DNA of 48,738 bases from Candidatus Poseidoniaceae archaeon (lineage in GTDB: Archaea > Thermoplasmatota > Poseidoniia > Poseidoniales > Poseidoniaceae), in the NCBI GenBank assembly GCA_949372655.1, contig CASIAI010000006.1:1-48738 (forward strand), read 5' to 3'. A program made the position numbers and the translations under genes. Shown one piece after another: positions 16,128 to 25,516 of the stretch. Under the pieces are notes generated by a model that saw nothing but the letters and a program-made list of their open reading frames with translations, was not told the DNA's origin and ran no database searches. The first letter of the stretch is position 1. Each line of letters begins with the position of its first letter.

Positions 16128-16772
16128 ATGACTATACATAAAACCAAATTAACAAAATTCATGCCATGGGATTCATTAGTTTATCTATTGGCATTATTAT
16201 GTGCTGGATTGATCACTCCAGGTCCTAATAATATAACATGCACCATTCATGCAGTTGTACATGGCAAGAAGAGCAATATCCCATTAATTACAGGAATGGC
16301 AATAGGATTTATTTCTATTCATTTTGTTTGCGGCCTAGCCGTAGATTCTTTTGATGAAGAAGGAACAATCGGTATAATAATGAACATAATCGGTTCGATA
16401 TTTATGTTCTTAATCGCCTTTGGAATACTATATTTGGGGCGTTCTGAAAAGATTCAAAATTTCCCCGAAGTCATACCAAAATTAGGATTTAAGACCGGTG
16501 CATTAATGCAATATGTAAATGGTAAAGAATGGGTGATGGTATTCATGATAATGTCCAAATTCTTGAGTGATTTTGGGGGCGGAATAATGGGTATACTTAT
16601 CATTTCGACAATCACAACTTCTGGCGGAATATTGGCGATGATAATATGGTCTAATGTCGGCGAGAAAATAAAAACAAAAGCAACAGACCCTCAATTTACC
16701 AAAAAAGCATTTACTATTTTGGGGTGCATATTATTTATTTTAGCAACTTTAATCTCATTCAGAGGTTTATGA
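16128..16772 (+). CDS. LysE/RhtB-family amino-acid exporter
   Basis: Six-helix membrane protein of typical family length (214 aa). The hallmark TPGPNN is in the first helix region (LCAGLITPGPNNITCTI), followed by a hydrophobic pair with a conserved GxxxG-type stretch (ITGMAIGFISIHF) and YVNGKEWVMVF, corresponding to the usual Q-x-x-NPK-x-W motif. ATG 16128 and ATG 16161 are both possible starts; the second fits better with family N-termini. Likely exports amino acids or related metabolites; the substrate cannot be told from sequence. Confidence 0.85.
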   Translation: MTIHKTKLTKFMPWDSLVYLLALLCAGLITPGPNNITCTIHAVVHGKKSNIPLITGMAIGFISIHFVCGLAVDSFDEEGTIGIIMNIIGSIFMFLIAFGILYLGRSEKIQNFPEVIPKLGFKTGALMQYVNGKEWVMVFMIMSKFLSDFGGGIMGILIISTITTSGGILAMIIWSNVGEKIKTKATDPQFTKKAFTILGCILFILATLISFRGL

Positions 16773-16790
16773 TTGGTAAATTTACTCGGA

Positions 16791-17003
16791 CTATGAATTA
16801 ATAATCGTGCTTTCAGCATTTTGTAAGTATTCAGCGACAGAGCCTTGTTTAATACCCAAATAATCTGTTATATCTTTCTGAGTACACTTTCTCAGAGTAT
16901 CATAATAACCCCTTTTTACAGTCGTCGATATCACCAAATAACGTTTCTTTGGTAAGCTAGGAGTGATTATTAAATCTCCGTCGAGAATATTTCTAATCCT
17001 CAT
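16791..17003 (-). CDS. Small HTH (bacterio-opsin-activator type) DNA-binding protein (70 aa)
   Basis: The C-terminal 45 residues read RGYYDTLRKCTQKDITDYLGIKQ-GSVAEYLQNAE, matching the HTH_10 pattern (GYYD-P...T...LA..LGIS...VSEHLRRAE) of archaeal Bat-type regulators. The N-terminal 25 residues form a short strand segment (RYLVISTTVKRG). Full Bat regulators carry sensor domains and are much longer; this is a stand-alone HTH. Probably a transcription factor; target unknown. Confidence 0.75.
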   Translation of the reverse strand: MRIRNILDGDLIITPSLPKKRYLVISTTVKRGYYDTLRKCTQKDITDYLGIKQGSVAEYLQNAESTIINS

Positions 17004-17148
17004 TTTTATTTTTTCTGGGATTAATAATTACCATTTATCTTTAACTAGTTTTAATCCATCAGAATTCTCTTGAATTATCATTAACATTTTATTTTTAGAA
17101 AGACGAGTCGGAGGCGCAACCCAACAATTTTTACACCTCAATTAGAAT

Positions 17149-17826
17149 TTACCAATTTATTTCTTGACCATCATACTGGATAAAAACACCACTATCATGG
17201 ATAGTATGGTTTTCTAAAACTTTCATCATACCATCAACACTATCTTCAATTTCAACAGGCGCTCTATCTCCACCCATCCTAGTCTTAACCCAACCAGGGT
17301 GGAAAATAATGAAAGAGATGTTATCTTCAAGGCATTCCTTTTTCATCGCCACAGTAAACATATTTAGGGCGGTTTTAGATGCACGATAAGCATATGATTT
17401 TCCCATTTCACAATCGTCAATCGAGCCCATCAAACTACTGATCATTACCACTTTGGTTAATTTCGAATTAGTCATTTTATGATGTAATGCTTTTACCATA
17501 CGTACTGGTCCTAAAGAATTAATATTCAAAACTTCTAAAGCCCAATCATCATCTATCTCTGTTAAACTTCTCCAACGCCCATCAGGAACTCCAGCATTAT
17601 TGATTAGTAAATCAACATCACCACTAATATTTTTAACAAAACCTTCAATAGATTTAGTATCTGTAACATCAAGTTGTAACGGTATCAAATTTTCATCTTC
17701 AATGACTTCCAGTCCACCCATATTTTGTTTATATCCAGCATAGACTATCCAACCCTCTTGCAATAGTTTAACAGTCCAATGGTTACCAATTCCCCGGTTT
17801 GCCCCAGTTATTACCGCAACTCGCAT
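17149..17826 (-). CDS. Short-chain dehydrogenase/reductase (SDR)
   Basis: Classical SDR of 225 aa: NAD(P)-binding TGANRGIG at residues 7-14, LDVTD, LINNAGV, catalytic Ser in VMISSLMGS, and YAYRASKTALN giving YxxxK. The C-terminal region is short with no membrane segment. One oddity is IGNHWTVKLLQ where most members have IG-x-x-(I/V)-A. Substrate unknown. It stands alone on the minus strand with about 45 bp to the next upstream gene. Confidence 0.9.
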   Translation of the reverse strand: MRVAVITGANRGIGNHWTVKLLQEGWIVYAGYKQNMGGLEVIEDENLIPLQLDVTDTKSIEGFVKNISGDVDLLINNAGVPDGRWRSLTEIDDDWALEVLNINSLGPVRMVKALHHKMTNSKLTKVVMISSLMGSIDDCEMGKSYAYRASKTALNMFTVAMKKECLEDNISFIIFHPGWVKTRMGGDRAPVEIEDSVDGMMKVLENHTIHDSGVFIQYDGQEINW

Positions 17827-17871
17827 ACCATTCCCAGCATAGGGGTAGAATAGAACCTTTCTGACCAGTAA

Positions 17872-18213
17872 TCACCAAGACACATCAAAATCATCGCCAA
17901 TATTAGATGTTGGAGAATCGAGAATTTCTGTTTTTGAAGTAACTACAGTAGTTTCCTCAATATCACCGGGTTGCTCTTTCACTTCAATAGAATTTTCTAC
18001 AATTTTCTTAGTTGCTTTTATCGGCTTTGAGATAAAGGTTTCACGACTTTCTTCAGCATTTATTTTTAAACCATAAGCGGGCTCGTATTCGATATTTGGT
18101 TGTTTAGATTCATCACTATGTTCTACTATGATATCCTCTTCTCCACCTTTTAGTTCAGAAAAACCACTTTCTAAGGTATTTTCTAAACTCGGAATAACAT
18201 CTTTCCTTGCCAT
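17872..18213 (-). CDS. Unknown acidic, low-complexity protein (113 aa)
   Basis: No family recognised. ATG 18213 (MARKDVIPSL) is preceded by GAGGATAT at good spacing, so it is preferred over ATG 18231. The protein is rich in Glu, Ser, Thr and Ile, with no membrane segment, and looks largely disordered (ETTVVTSKTEILDSPTSN; ends NIGDDFDVSW). It lies just upstream of the SDR gene, same strand. Confidence 0.6.
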   Translation of the reverse strand: MARKDVIPSLENTLESGFSELKGGEEDIIVEHSDESKQPNIEYEPAYGLKINAEESRETFISKPIKATKKIVENSIEVKEQPGDIEETTVVTSKTEILDSPTSNIGDDFDVSW

Positions 18214-18303
18214 GATACTCGATATCCTCATAGCAAATGAATCCTTTTATTATCTGATTATTACAATAAAGGGATTATTCAACATTGACATGCTGGCCTA
18301 GTC

Positions 18304-19440
18304 ATGCGAGTCGGTATAATAGTCAACCCAGATGCAGGTTTAGGCGGAAAGTTGGGCTTCAAAGGAAGCGACGGGCGTGCAGAAGAAGCACGCGCTGCTG
18401 GTGCACAAGATAGAGCAGGACCTCGTATGGGTCAATGCTTTAGCAAATTTACAGAATTATTGTCAAGCGGACTTAATAGAGCGAAGATATCTCCTGAGAT
18501 TATCACTTGGTCAGGGAGAATGGGCGGTTCCTGGCTAAACGATTATCAATTTACAAGCATTGGAGATTCACCAGAAAAAACCACGGCCGAGGATACTTCA
18601 AAACTAATTAATGGCCTCTTAGAAAACAATGTCGATATTATTCTATATGCTGGAGGAGATGGAACCACTCGTGACATAGTTAATGCAATGGACGGCAATA
18701 AAACCCCACTAGTTGGAGTTCCGGGAGGCGTAAAGATGCACTCTGGATGCTTTGCAACCACCCCAAAAGCAGCAGCAGAAGTACTTCTTTCATTTTTGCA
18801 AGGTGATTTACTATCAAGCATTACCGAGGTAATGGACTTGGATGAAGAAATATATCTCAAAGGGGAATGGAAAGTCAGAATGTATGGGGAAGCATGGACT
18901 CCAGCGAGCCCAAGATTTATGCAAGGCTCGAAACAACAAGTTGAGAGAGCCTCCGAAGACGAGATTATCGAAGGTCTGTCAAATCATATCTCAGACGTGA
19001 TAGATAACGATCAAGACTTGATGGTTATTTGGGGTAGTGGGGGTACAATAAACCGAATTGGAACCCACTTAGATTTCGACTTAACTTTACTCGGGATAGA
19101 CATATATCATAATGGTAAAATTTTCAAAGACCTTAATGAGCAACAATTACTCGAACGAATAGAACCACACCAAGGTAAGAAATTACTTCTATTATCTCCA
19201 ATGGGGGGACAAGGCTTCTTAATCGGCCGTGGAAATCTGCAGTTATCTCCAAACGTGCTGAGAGCCATAGGACATGATTCAATTTTAGGCGTCGCTACAC
19301 CTTCAAAATTGATCGGATTAAGTTTCTTGAGAATCGATACAGGTGACCCAGAACTAGATTTAATATTCCAGCAAAAGAAATTTATCAAACTATTACAGGG
19401 CTATAGAACTACACGCGTAATACGTGTATTGGAATCTTAA
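18304..19440 (+). CDS. NAD kinase-like protein (COG3199 type, ATP-NAD/AcoX family)
   Basis: The fold signature is IIVNPDAGLGGKLGFKGSDG at the N-terminus and the nucleotide-binding YAGGDGTTRDI (GGDGT) near residue 118, followed by GVPGGVKMHSG. C-terminal part has SPMGGQGFLIGRGNLQLSP, also typical of this archaeal group. Members phosphorylate NAD or are related polyphosphate/ATP-dependent kinases. Length 378 aa is usual. It converges on pyrG with three bases between stops. Confidence 0.8.
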   Translation: MRVGIIVNPDAGLGGKLGFKGSDGRAEEARAAGAQDRAGPRMGQCFSKFTELLSSGLNRAKISPEIITWSGRMGGSWLNDYQFTSIGDSPEKTTAEDTSKLINGLLENNVDIILYAGGDGTTRDIVNAMDGNKTPLVGVPGGVKMHSGCFATTPKAAAEVLLSFLQGDLLSSITEVMDLDEEIYLKGEWKVRMYGEAWTPASPRFMQGSKQQVERASEDEIIEGLSNHISDVIDNDQDLMVIWGSGGTINRIGTHLDFDLTLLGIDIYHNGKIFKDLNEQQLLERIEPHQGKKLLLLSPMGGQGFLIGRGNLQLSPNVLRAIGHDSILGVATPSKLIGLSFLRIDTGDPELDLIFQQKKFIKLLQGYRTTRVIRVLES

Positions 19441-19443
19441 GTC

Positions 19444-21084
19444 TCACAATGACAGACCCGAAGATGCTCGTAATAAGCCAAGGAACGGTGGACTCGGTTT
19501 ACCAGGTCTCGATTTAAACTCAGGATGGAATTGAACACCAACATAGTATGGATGATCTTTAAGTTCGAAGATTTCACACCTCTGCCCAGTTTCATCCTTT
19601 CCAACGAATACTAGACCTGCTGCTTCAATATCCTCAATAATATCAGGATTTACCTCATATCTATGCCTATGCCTCTCATCAACACTTTTACCTGCACCAT
19701 ATAATGATTTAATTTTACAATCATCTACTTGCCAAAGTGTCGGCCTGCTACCTAGTCTCATAGTACCTCCTAGGTGGGTTTTGGAAATTTCAGGCATAAA
19801 TACAACAGCAGGATAAGAAGGGTTTTCTTCGAATTCAGTGGAATTTGCGCCAGTTAAGTTTAGAACGTTTCGACAGAACTCAATTGTTGCAACTTGAAGG
19901 CCTAGACAAATTCCAAGATATGGCGTCTTAGAGGTTCTTGCATATTCAGCAGCCCTGATTTTTCCTTCTATTCCGCGGTCACCAAATCCACCAGGAACAA
20001 GAACTCCATCCGCCCCTTTCAGTAGTTTCCAAGAATTATTAAATTCTTCAGAGTTATTTTCTTTCCAAGAATCTTCTAGATGACTTGCTTCTATCCAATC
20101 GATATTCAATTTTCTATTAACTGCCATAGCTGCGTGTTGAAGGCTTTTGATAACGGAAAGATATGCATCTGAAAGGTCGGTATATTTGCCAACCATTGCA
20201 ATGTTTACCTCTTCGGTTAGGGTATCTAGATTGAGAGCCATTTTCTCCCATTCTGAAAGTAATGCGGTAGCATTACAATCAACATTAAGAATTTTACAAA
20301 GACCTTGCTTTTCAAGCATTAATGGGACGTGATAGATATTAGGGACATCATGAGTAGACATTACAGCATCTGGCGATACATGGCAGAAGGCTGCAAGTTT
20401 TTCTTTAGTTTCTTGAGTCATAGGGCTAGTAGAACGACAGACTAGTATGTCTGGAGTGATTCCAAGCCCTCTCAACTCCTTGACAGAGTGCTGGGTTGGT
20501 TTTGTTTTTTGTTCACCAACAGGGCCCATTACTGGAACTAGAGAAACATGAACAAAAGAAATATTTTCTCTTCCAACTCTAAATTGAAATTGCCTCAATG
20601 CTTCAATGTAAGGGGCTGATTCAATATCTCCAACAGTTCCACCAAGTTCAATTATACAAGCATCAGGAACATCTTCACTACCATCAGCTGGTACATGGGC
20701 AACCTCTTCAATCCAATCCTGTATAGCGTCGGTTATGTGAGGAATTACTTGTACAGTTTTCCCTAGATAATCGCCTCTTCTTTCCGATTCTATGACTTTA
20801 GAGTAAACTTTACCTGTAGTTAAATTATTATTTTTCCCTAGATTAATATCCAAGAATCTCTCATAATTACCTAAATCTAAGTCAACTTCTCCTCCATCAT
20901 CTAAAACAAAAACTTCCCCATGCTCAAATGGGGACATAGTTCCAGCATCACTATTGATGTAAGGGTCGATTTTCACAGAGGTTATTTTCAAGCCAGAACT
21001 TTTTAACAAAACCCCAATACTGCTCGCAGTGACCCCTTTACCAAGTCCAGAAAGAACTCCCCCACTGACTACGACGTACTTCAT
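19444..21084 (-). CDS. pyrG: CTP synthase
   Basis: Makes CTP from UTP using ATP and glutamine. N-terminal synthetase domain: [21 protein letters not shown] (P-loop-like), [21 protein letters not shown] and HVSLVP; C-terminal class I glutamine amidotransferase: GILVPGG-type [13 protein letters not shown], nucleophile Cys in YLGICLGLQ, and [15 protein letters not shown] with the catalytic His/Glu. The 546-aa length is complete. Start ATG 21084 has the universal [10 protein letters not shown]-terminus. Confidence 0.98.
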   Translation of the reverse strand: MKYVVVSGGVLSGLGKGVTASSIGVLLKSSGLKITSVKIDPYINSDAGTMSPFEHGEVFVLDDGGEVDLDLGNYERFLDINLGKNNNLTTGKVYSKVIESERRGDYLGKTVQVIPHITDAIQDWIEEVAHVPADGSEDVPDACIIELGGTVGDIESAPYIEALRQFQFRVGRENISFVHVSLVPVMGPVGEQKTKPTQHSVKELRGLGITPDILVCRSTSPMTQETKEKLAAFCHVSPDAVMSTHDVPNIYHVPLMLEKQGLCKILNVDCNATALLSEWEKMALNLDTLTEEVNIAMVGKYTDLSDAYLSVIKSLQHAAMAVNRKLNIDWIEASHLEDSWKENNSEEFNNSWKLLKGADGVLVPGGFGDRGIEGKIRAAEYARTSKTPYLGICLGLQVATIEFCRNVLNLTGANSTEFEENPSYPAVVFMPEISKTHLGGTMRLGSRPTLWQVDDCKIKSLYGAGKSVDERHRHRYEVNPDIIEDIEAAGLVFVGKDETGQRCEIFELKDHPYYVGVQFHPEFKSRPGKPSPPFLGLLRASSGLSL

Positions 21085-21214
21085 AACACACCAACGGGAT
21101 TTTCACCACCGATGCCCCCTTAATCAATATACCTAAAGAAAGAGTTTTCAAAAAAGCAAAATCTAACTTGGCGAATCATCAAAGAGCGAATGCTACAAGA
21201 CTTACACGAGGCCA

Positions 21215-22267
21215 ATGCAAGAATTACCCGATTCAATGTTTGCTTGGACAAAATCTGCCGACCAAATTGGTGGATTTTCATTAGAAAAACATGAAGTTAC
21301 TGCCCCTGGTGCAGGAGAAGTTCTCATCAAAACACACTCAACATCTATTTGTGGAACAGATGTACACATTTGGAAATGGGATGACTGGGCTAAAGAAAAC
21401 GTACCACTTGGAACAATTACTGGGCATGAAACATGTGGCGAAGTAGTAGCAATTGGGTCTGATGTAACGTCTCATTCTATCGGAGATAAGGTGTCGATAG
21501 AGTGCCACCTTGCATGCTGGAACTGCCCTAGGTGTGATGAAGGAAATGCCCATATCTGTGAGAATGGAGAGATATTTGGAGTTCATTCTAATGGAGCATT
21601 TGCACCCTACTTCACAATACCTTCAGTCAACGCTAGAAAGTTACCAAGTAATCTACCGATGAAAAACGCATCTATTCAAGACCCCTTAGGCAATGCAATA
21701 CACACTTTAACTGGAGGCCCTGTTAAAGATTCAGTAGTTGCAATACATGGTCTTGGCCCCATTGGATTATTTGCGGTAAATGCAGCTAAAGCGATGGGGG
21801 CAAGTAAGATCATAGCCATAGACTGGGATAACCAAGAACGAATGAAAATGGCAGAAAAGTTAGGGGCAGACATAGTTCTAGGTAAGGACAATAATATTGT
21901 TGAAGAAATACTTGCTTACACGGATGGTCGAGGCGTAGATAATTCTTGTGAATTCTCAGGTTCCCCCCAAGCATTATCAAATTCAATAAAGAGTACACGA
22001 ATGGGAGGATATCTCAACATATTATCAGTTTACGGTGATAATAATCCCCCAGTGCCAATGAATGATGTAGTTTTTAGATACCTACACATCAAAGGGATTA
22101 ATGGTAGGAAAATGTGGTCAACATGGGAAACTATGCACAAATTATTAGAAGAGAATAAAATAGATATTGAAACTCTGATAACTCACAGGATGCCATTTGA
22201 GAAATTCAATCAAGCTATGGATTTAGCGATAAGTGGAGATTGTGGAAAAGTGGTACTAGAGTTCTAG
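21215..22267 (+). CDS. tdh: L-threonine 3-dehydrogenase (zinc-containing MDR)
   Basis: Oxidises threonine to 2-amino-3-ketobutyrate with NAD. Seen: catalytic Zn ligands in STSICGTDVHIWKWDDWA, a TDH-specific motif, GHETCGEV; structural zinc Cys cluster CWNCPRCDEGNAHIC; Rossmann motif AIHGLGPIGLFAVNAA near residue 173; and RYLHIKGINGRKMWSTWE typical of TDH late sequence. Length 350 aa is standard. It overlaps the convergent HMG-CoA synthase by four bases. Confidence 0.9.
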   Translation: MQELPDSMFAWTKSADQIGGFSLEKHEVTAPGAGEVLIKTHSTSICGTDVHIWKWDDWAKENVPLGTITGHETCGEVVAIGSDVTSHSIGDKVSIECHLACWNCPRCDEGNAHICENGEIFGVHSNGAFAPYFTIPSVNARKLPSNLPMKNASIQDPLGNAIHTLTGGPVKDSVVAIHGLGPIGLFAVNAAKAMGASKIIAIDWDNQERMKMAEKLGADIVLGKDNNIVEEILAYTDGRGVDNSCEFSGSPQALSNSIKSTRMGGYLNILSVYGDNNPPVPMNDVVFRYLHIKGINGRKMWSTWETMHKLLEENKIDIETLITHRMPFEKFNQAMDLAISGDCGKVVLEF

Positions 22268-23835
22268 ACACCTATCCACTTGTATGTTCTTACACCCTCT
22301 TGCATACCTTCTTCACCGATTTCAATCAGTGCAAATTCGCCTTCAGGTTTCAAAACACTTCCATCTTGCAATCCTTTGTGTAGATTTTCATATGTTATGT
22401 GGTCAATAGCAACTCTACCTGCTAATCTCTCGAATAAATGCCACCTAGATACGACTTCTCGCCATCTAGGGCTTACCTTTCCTTCGAATACCTTTGCTTT
22501 AGCACCAGAGCCATAACCACAAAGTCCGAATAACATATTATCTAGATTTGCATTCTCCTCAAGATCTGATTCAAATGTTGACATTAGTGCAAGAAAAATA
22601 GAGCCAGTATATTGGTTTCCAATCAAACTACTAGCACGCTGTCCTTTTTCGATTCTACTGGCATGGAAATCTAAGTATTCTGAAGTTTTAGAAATTGCTC
22701 TTCTATAACCATCCATTGCCTTTTCCCATATTTCTATAATCACAGGGTCTTCCGAATCGTGAAATTCGGGAGAAGGACCGAGTTGTTCAGCAACTTTTTC
22801 CCACATCTCAGTATCTTCTCTATCATGTCTAAATACGTCAGGGAACATCCTCTTTGCTTGGAATGCATAAGGTAGGTGCATAATAATCCGACCCCATTGT
22901 TCGGTGAGCCTTTCATCACTTTCATGCACATAGCGGCCCATATTTCCGGCTTTTTGGGCAAAGTTATGGAATGCTTGACGTACCGCTTCTTGGTAGCATC
23001 TATTAGAAAATTGACCATCGAACACAGGGTCGTCTCTGTGTACCCTAACCTTTTCTTCTCCATGGGCGAAAATCCCTAATTTTCTTACAGTTGAGGCAGG
23101 GAGGTGTCGAATCATTCTTTCAACAATTCCCTTTTTGATAGATTGACCGGTCTCTTGAGCCAAAGTCATAACATTGGTAATGATTGAGCGTAGAGAAACC
23201 TCTCTTCTTGGTTTGAAGAAGTCATGCACAGGGGTAGTGGAGACTCCGATACAATCAGGAATCTCTAGGAGTCGAGGATTTCTTCTAATCAACAAAGCCC
23301 CACCACCAGCACCTTGCGTATATTCCCCTGCCGACTCTAATGCATATTTTGCATTGTCAGAAAAGATAACGATTCCAATTCTTTCTTCGTTTTCAGTAGA
23401 CCTCGCTACCCAATCCAGAGTAGTATGTAGAGCGTCAACTGCCCCAATACAAGCAAAAGTCATATCAACCACGTCACAGTTTCTAAAACAGTCTTTGCCA
23501 TACCTCTCAGAGTATCTTTGAGTGAGCATATCAAGAATATATGTTGCTGTTGGTTTTGCGCCATCTAGTGCCGATTCGGTACCTAGATACATTCTTCCAA
23601 TATGCTTTGGATTGATACCGTTTCTATCGATTAGATTCATCACAGCATTAGCGCCCATTGTAGCAGTATCTTCGTGAACATCAGGAATCGCCATTGCTTT
23701 TAGGCCAAGGCCCTTGTTTAACTTGCCATAGTCTGCACCACGTAAGTCTGCAAAATCACGCATATCCATGTATAATTTAGGGAAATGTATGGCGATATCA
23801 TCAATGCCTACGCCAATCGTATTATCAGTTCCCAT
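22264..23835 (-). CDS. Hydroxymethylglutaryl-CoA synthase
   Basis: Condenses acetyl-CoA and acetoacetyl-CoA in the mevalonate pathway that feeds archaeal lipids. Seen: GIDDIAIHFPKLYMDM at the N-terminus, active-site Cys in VVDMTFACIGAVDAL, IGIVIFSDNAKYALESAGEYTQG, a His-containing VHDFFKPR and GSIFLALMSTFE. ATG 23835 is preferred over the TTG immediately before. At 523 aa it is longer than the roughly 350-aa enzymes of most archaea and closer in architecture to bacterial/eukaryotic MvaS types. A TATA-like element lies upstream. Confidence 0.92.
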   Translation of the reverse strand: MGTDNTIGVGIDDIAIHFPKLYMDMRDFADLRGADYGKLNKGLGLKAMAIPDVHEDTATMGANAVMNLIDRNGINPKHIGRMYLGTESALDGAKPTATYILDMLTQRYSERYGKDCFRNCDVVDMTFACIGAVDALHTTLDWVARSTENEERIGIVIFSDNAKYALESAGEYTQGAGGGALLIRRNPRLLEIPDCIGVSTTPVHDFFKPRREVSLRSIITNVMTLAQETGQSIKKGIVERMIRHLPASTVRKLGIFAHGEEKVRVHRDDPVFDGQFSNRCYQEAVRQAFHNFAQKAGNMGRYVHESDERLTEQWGRIIMHLPYAFQAKRMFPDVFRHDREDTEMWEKVAEQLGPSPEFHDSEDPVIIEIWEKAMDGYRRAISKTSEYLDFHASRIEKGQRASSLIGNQYTGSIFLALMSTFESDLEENANLDNMLFGLCGYGSGAKAKVFEGKVSPRWREVVSRWHLFERLAGRVAIDHITYENLHKGLQDGSVLKPEGEFALIEIGEEGMQEGVRTYKWIGV

Positions 23836-23888
23836 CAATATTGGGGTATTCTCTCCCTATTTGAAGGGCGGGCACATCATAATAGTCG

Positions 23889-23896
23889 TTTATATC
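23889..23896 (-). promoter_or_regulatory. TATA-box-like element for HMG-CoA synthase
   Basis: On the minus strand the sequence reads GATATAAA, about 55 bases before ATG 23835, in the 71-bp gap after the thermosome gene. It would allow transcription of the synthase apart from the chaperone operon. Sequence resemblance only. Confidence 0.3.
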
Positions 23897-23909
23897 CTTT
23901 TACCGATGT

Positions 23910-25481
23910 TTAACTATTTGGCAACTCGGGTATTCCAACATCTTGTTTAGCCCAAAGAACGTCATCTATTCTCAGGATTGAGATGGATGCTTCAGTAGCC
24001 CCTATAATCGCTTGTCTTACAATTCCGAGTGGCTCAATAATTCCAGAATCAACCATTTCTTCAACCTGTCCAGAATATAGATTCAGTCCAAATCGATTAG
24101 AATCTTCTTTGGTTTGCTTGGAAACCACAGCGAGAAGAGATTCAATAGGGTCCATGCCTCCATTCTCAGCCAAGACGCGAACAATAACTTCTAGAGCGTC
24201 ACCATATGCTTCAACAGCTAACTGTTCTCTATCTGGTATTGATTCAGCATACCTTCTCAATAGCCTAGCCAGTGCTACATATGTTGCTCCTCCACCTGGA
24301 AGTAACCGGTCATCTTCAAACATCTGGCTAACAACTCCTAATGCATCCTCAAAACATCTTTCGACTTCACCAACCACATCAATAGTGCTTCCTCTGATTA
24401 TGATAGTGGCTCCTCCGCCTTCACCATCAACAACCCAATGCTCTAGTCCACCCAACGTCTTATTGGAGCTAGACAGACATTTCCCAACATTTTCCTTGGT
24501 CGCAGACATAACATCATTAACGATAGTTGCATTACAAGATTTAGATAGTAAATCTAGATCTGACTTAGCAACTCTTCTAAATGCTTGAATGCCTAATTTC
24601 ACCAATGTTGATTTAACTTCATCATCTATTCCTTCTTTACAAGCGATGACTTTGACTCCTAACTCTTTCAACTTTTCAATTTGTGAAATTAACATTTCAC
24701 GTTCTTTATTCCTGAAAGACTCAATTACCCCAGGAGTTGTAACATTCAATTTCATATCAGAAGAAAAAGACCTTCGCTCAATAGCACCATCAACAAGTAG
24801 TACCGAACCATCTTTAATTTGCTTAGGCATTGAAATATCAATTCTCTTCTTTGCTAAAACAAGACCTTGGATTACTTCAGACTCACCAATAGAACTGCCG
24901 GTTTGAGAGATAACTTTTATTTTACTTCTATCAACTTTTTCACCTTCTTGTGAAACTATTTCTACTGCAGTTAGTGCTAGTTCACTAACTATTTCTTTCA
25001 GTAAATCATGACCTTTTCCAGATAATGCAGAGATTACAGCTTTCTTGAATAAGTCACTATTTCCACTTACTGATAAATTGTCAATCGCCTCAACCACTTT
25101 CTGCTCGGCCATACGGAACCCACGGCTAATCACTGCAGGGTGAATCCCTTGAACAACCAATTCCCAAGAATTTCTTAACATTTCTGAGGCAAGAATAACA
25201 GTACTTGTAGTTCCATCTTTGGCAATTTTATCTTGTAAAGACGATGCCCCAATAACCATTTTAGCCACAGGATGCTCAACCTTTGCAGTTTCCAATACCG
25301 TAACGCCGTCATTTGTTACCAATGTACGGCCATCGTCATCAATCAATAATTTATCGAGTCCTTTAGGGCCTAATGTAGAGCGTATAGCGCCGGAAAGGGC
25401 GATAGCTGCTTGAACATTTTTTTTCAATGCATCGCGGCCAGTCGAGCGAGTGGTATTCTGAAGAATTTCCTTCTCGCTCAT
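23910..25481 (-). CDS. Thermosome subunit (group II chaperonin)
   Basis: Archaeal ATP-driven folding chamber subunit. Seen: STLGPKGLDKLL near residue 35, NDGVTVLETAKVEHPVAK, DGTTSTVILASE, and the C-terminal LLPGGGATYVALARLL, DALEVIVRVLAENGG and RIDDVLWAKQ. ATG 25481 (MSEKEILQ) fits family N-termini; a TTG at 25520 would overlap dnaK. At 523 aa it is slightly short and ends PELPNS without the Gly-Met-rich tail of many thermosomes. The nucleotide motif usually GDGTT reads AKDGTT (residues 87-92), with Lys for the first Gly. It follows dnaK by about 35 bases. Confidence 0.95.
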   Translation of the reverse strand: MSEKEILQNTTRSTGRDALKKNVQAAIALSGAIRSTLGPKGLDKLLIDDDGRTLVTNDGVTVLETAKVEHPVAKMVIGASSLQDKIAKDGTTSTVILASEMLRNSWELVVQGIHPAVISRGFRMAEQKVVEAIDNLSVSGNSDLFKKAVISALSGKGHDLLKEIVSELALTAVEIVSQEGEKVDRSKIKVISQTGSSIGESEVIQGLVLAKKRIDISMPKQIKDGSVLLVDGAIERRSFSSDMKLNVTTPGVIESFRNKEREMLISQIEKLKELGVKVIACKEGIDDEVKSTLVKLGIQAFRRVAKSDLDLLSKSCNATIVNDVMSATKENVGKCLSSSNKTLGGLEHWVVDGEGGGATIIIRGSTIDVVGEVERCFEDALGVVSQMFEDDRLLPGGGATYVALARLLRRYAESIPDREQLAVEAYGDALEVIVRVLAENGGMDPIESLLAVVSKQTKEDSNRFGLNLYSGQVEEMVDSGIIEPLGIVRQAIIGATEASISILRIDDVLWAKQDVGIPELPNS

Positions 25482-25516
25482 AGTCAGGCCACCCACATCA
25501 TAGACATAAGCGCGAC

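Noticed and set aside
17004-17148. Possible small RNA or tRNA in the AT-rich gap between the HTH and SDR genes
   Set aside because: No cloverleaf-like pairing, no anticodon or CCA-type end could be found; only AT-rich sequence.
23983-24588. 201-residue open frame on the plus strand
   Set aside because: It is antisense to the thermosome gene, Ser/Thr/Pro-rich and low-complexity as expected for a shadow frame, and the sense frame has clear chaperonin motifs.
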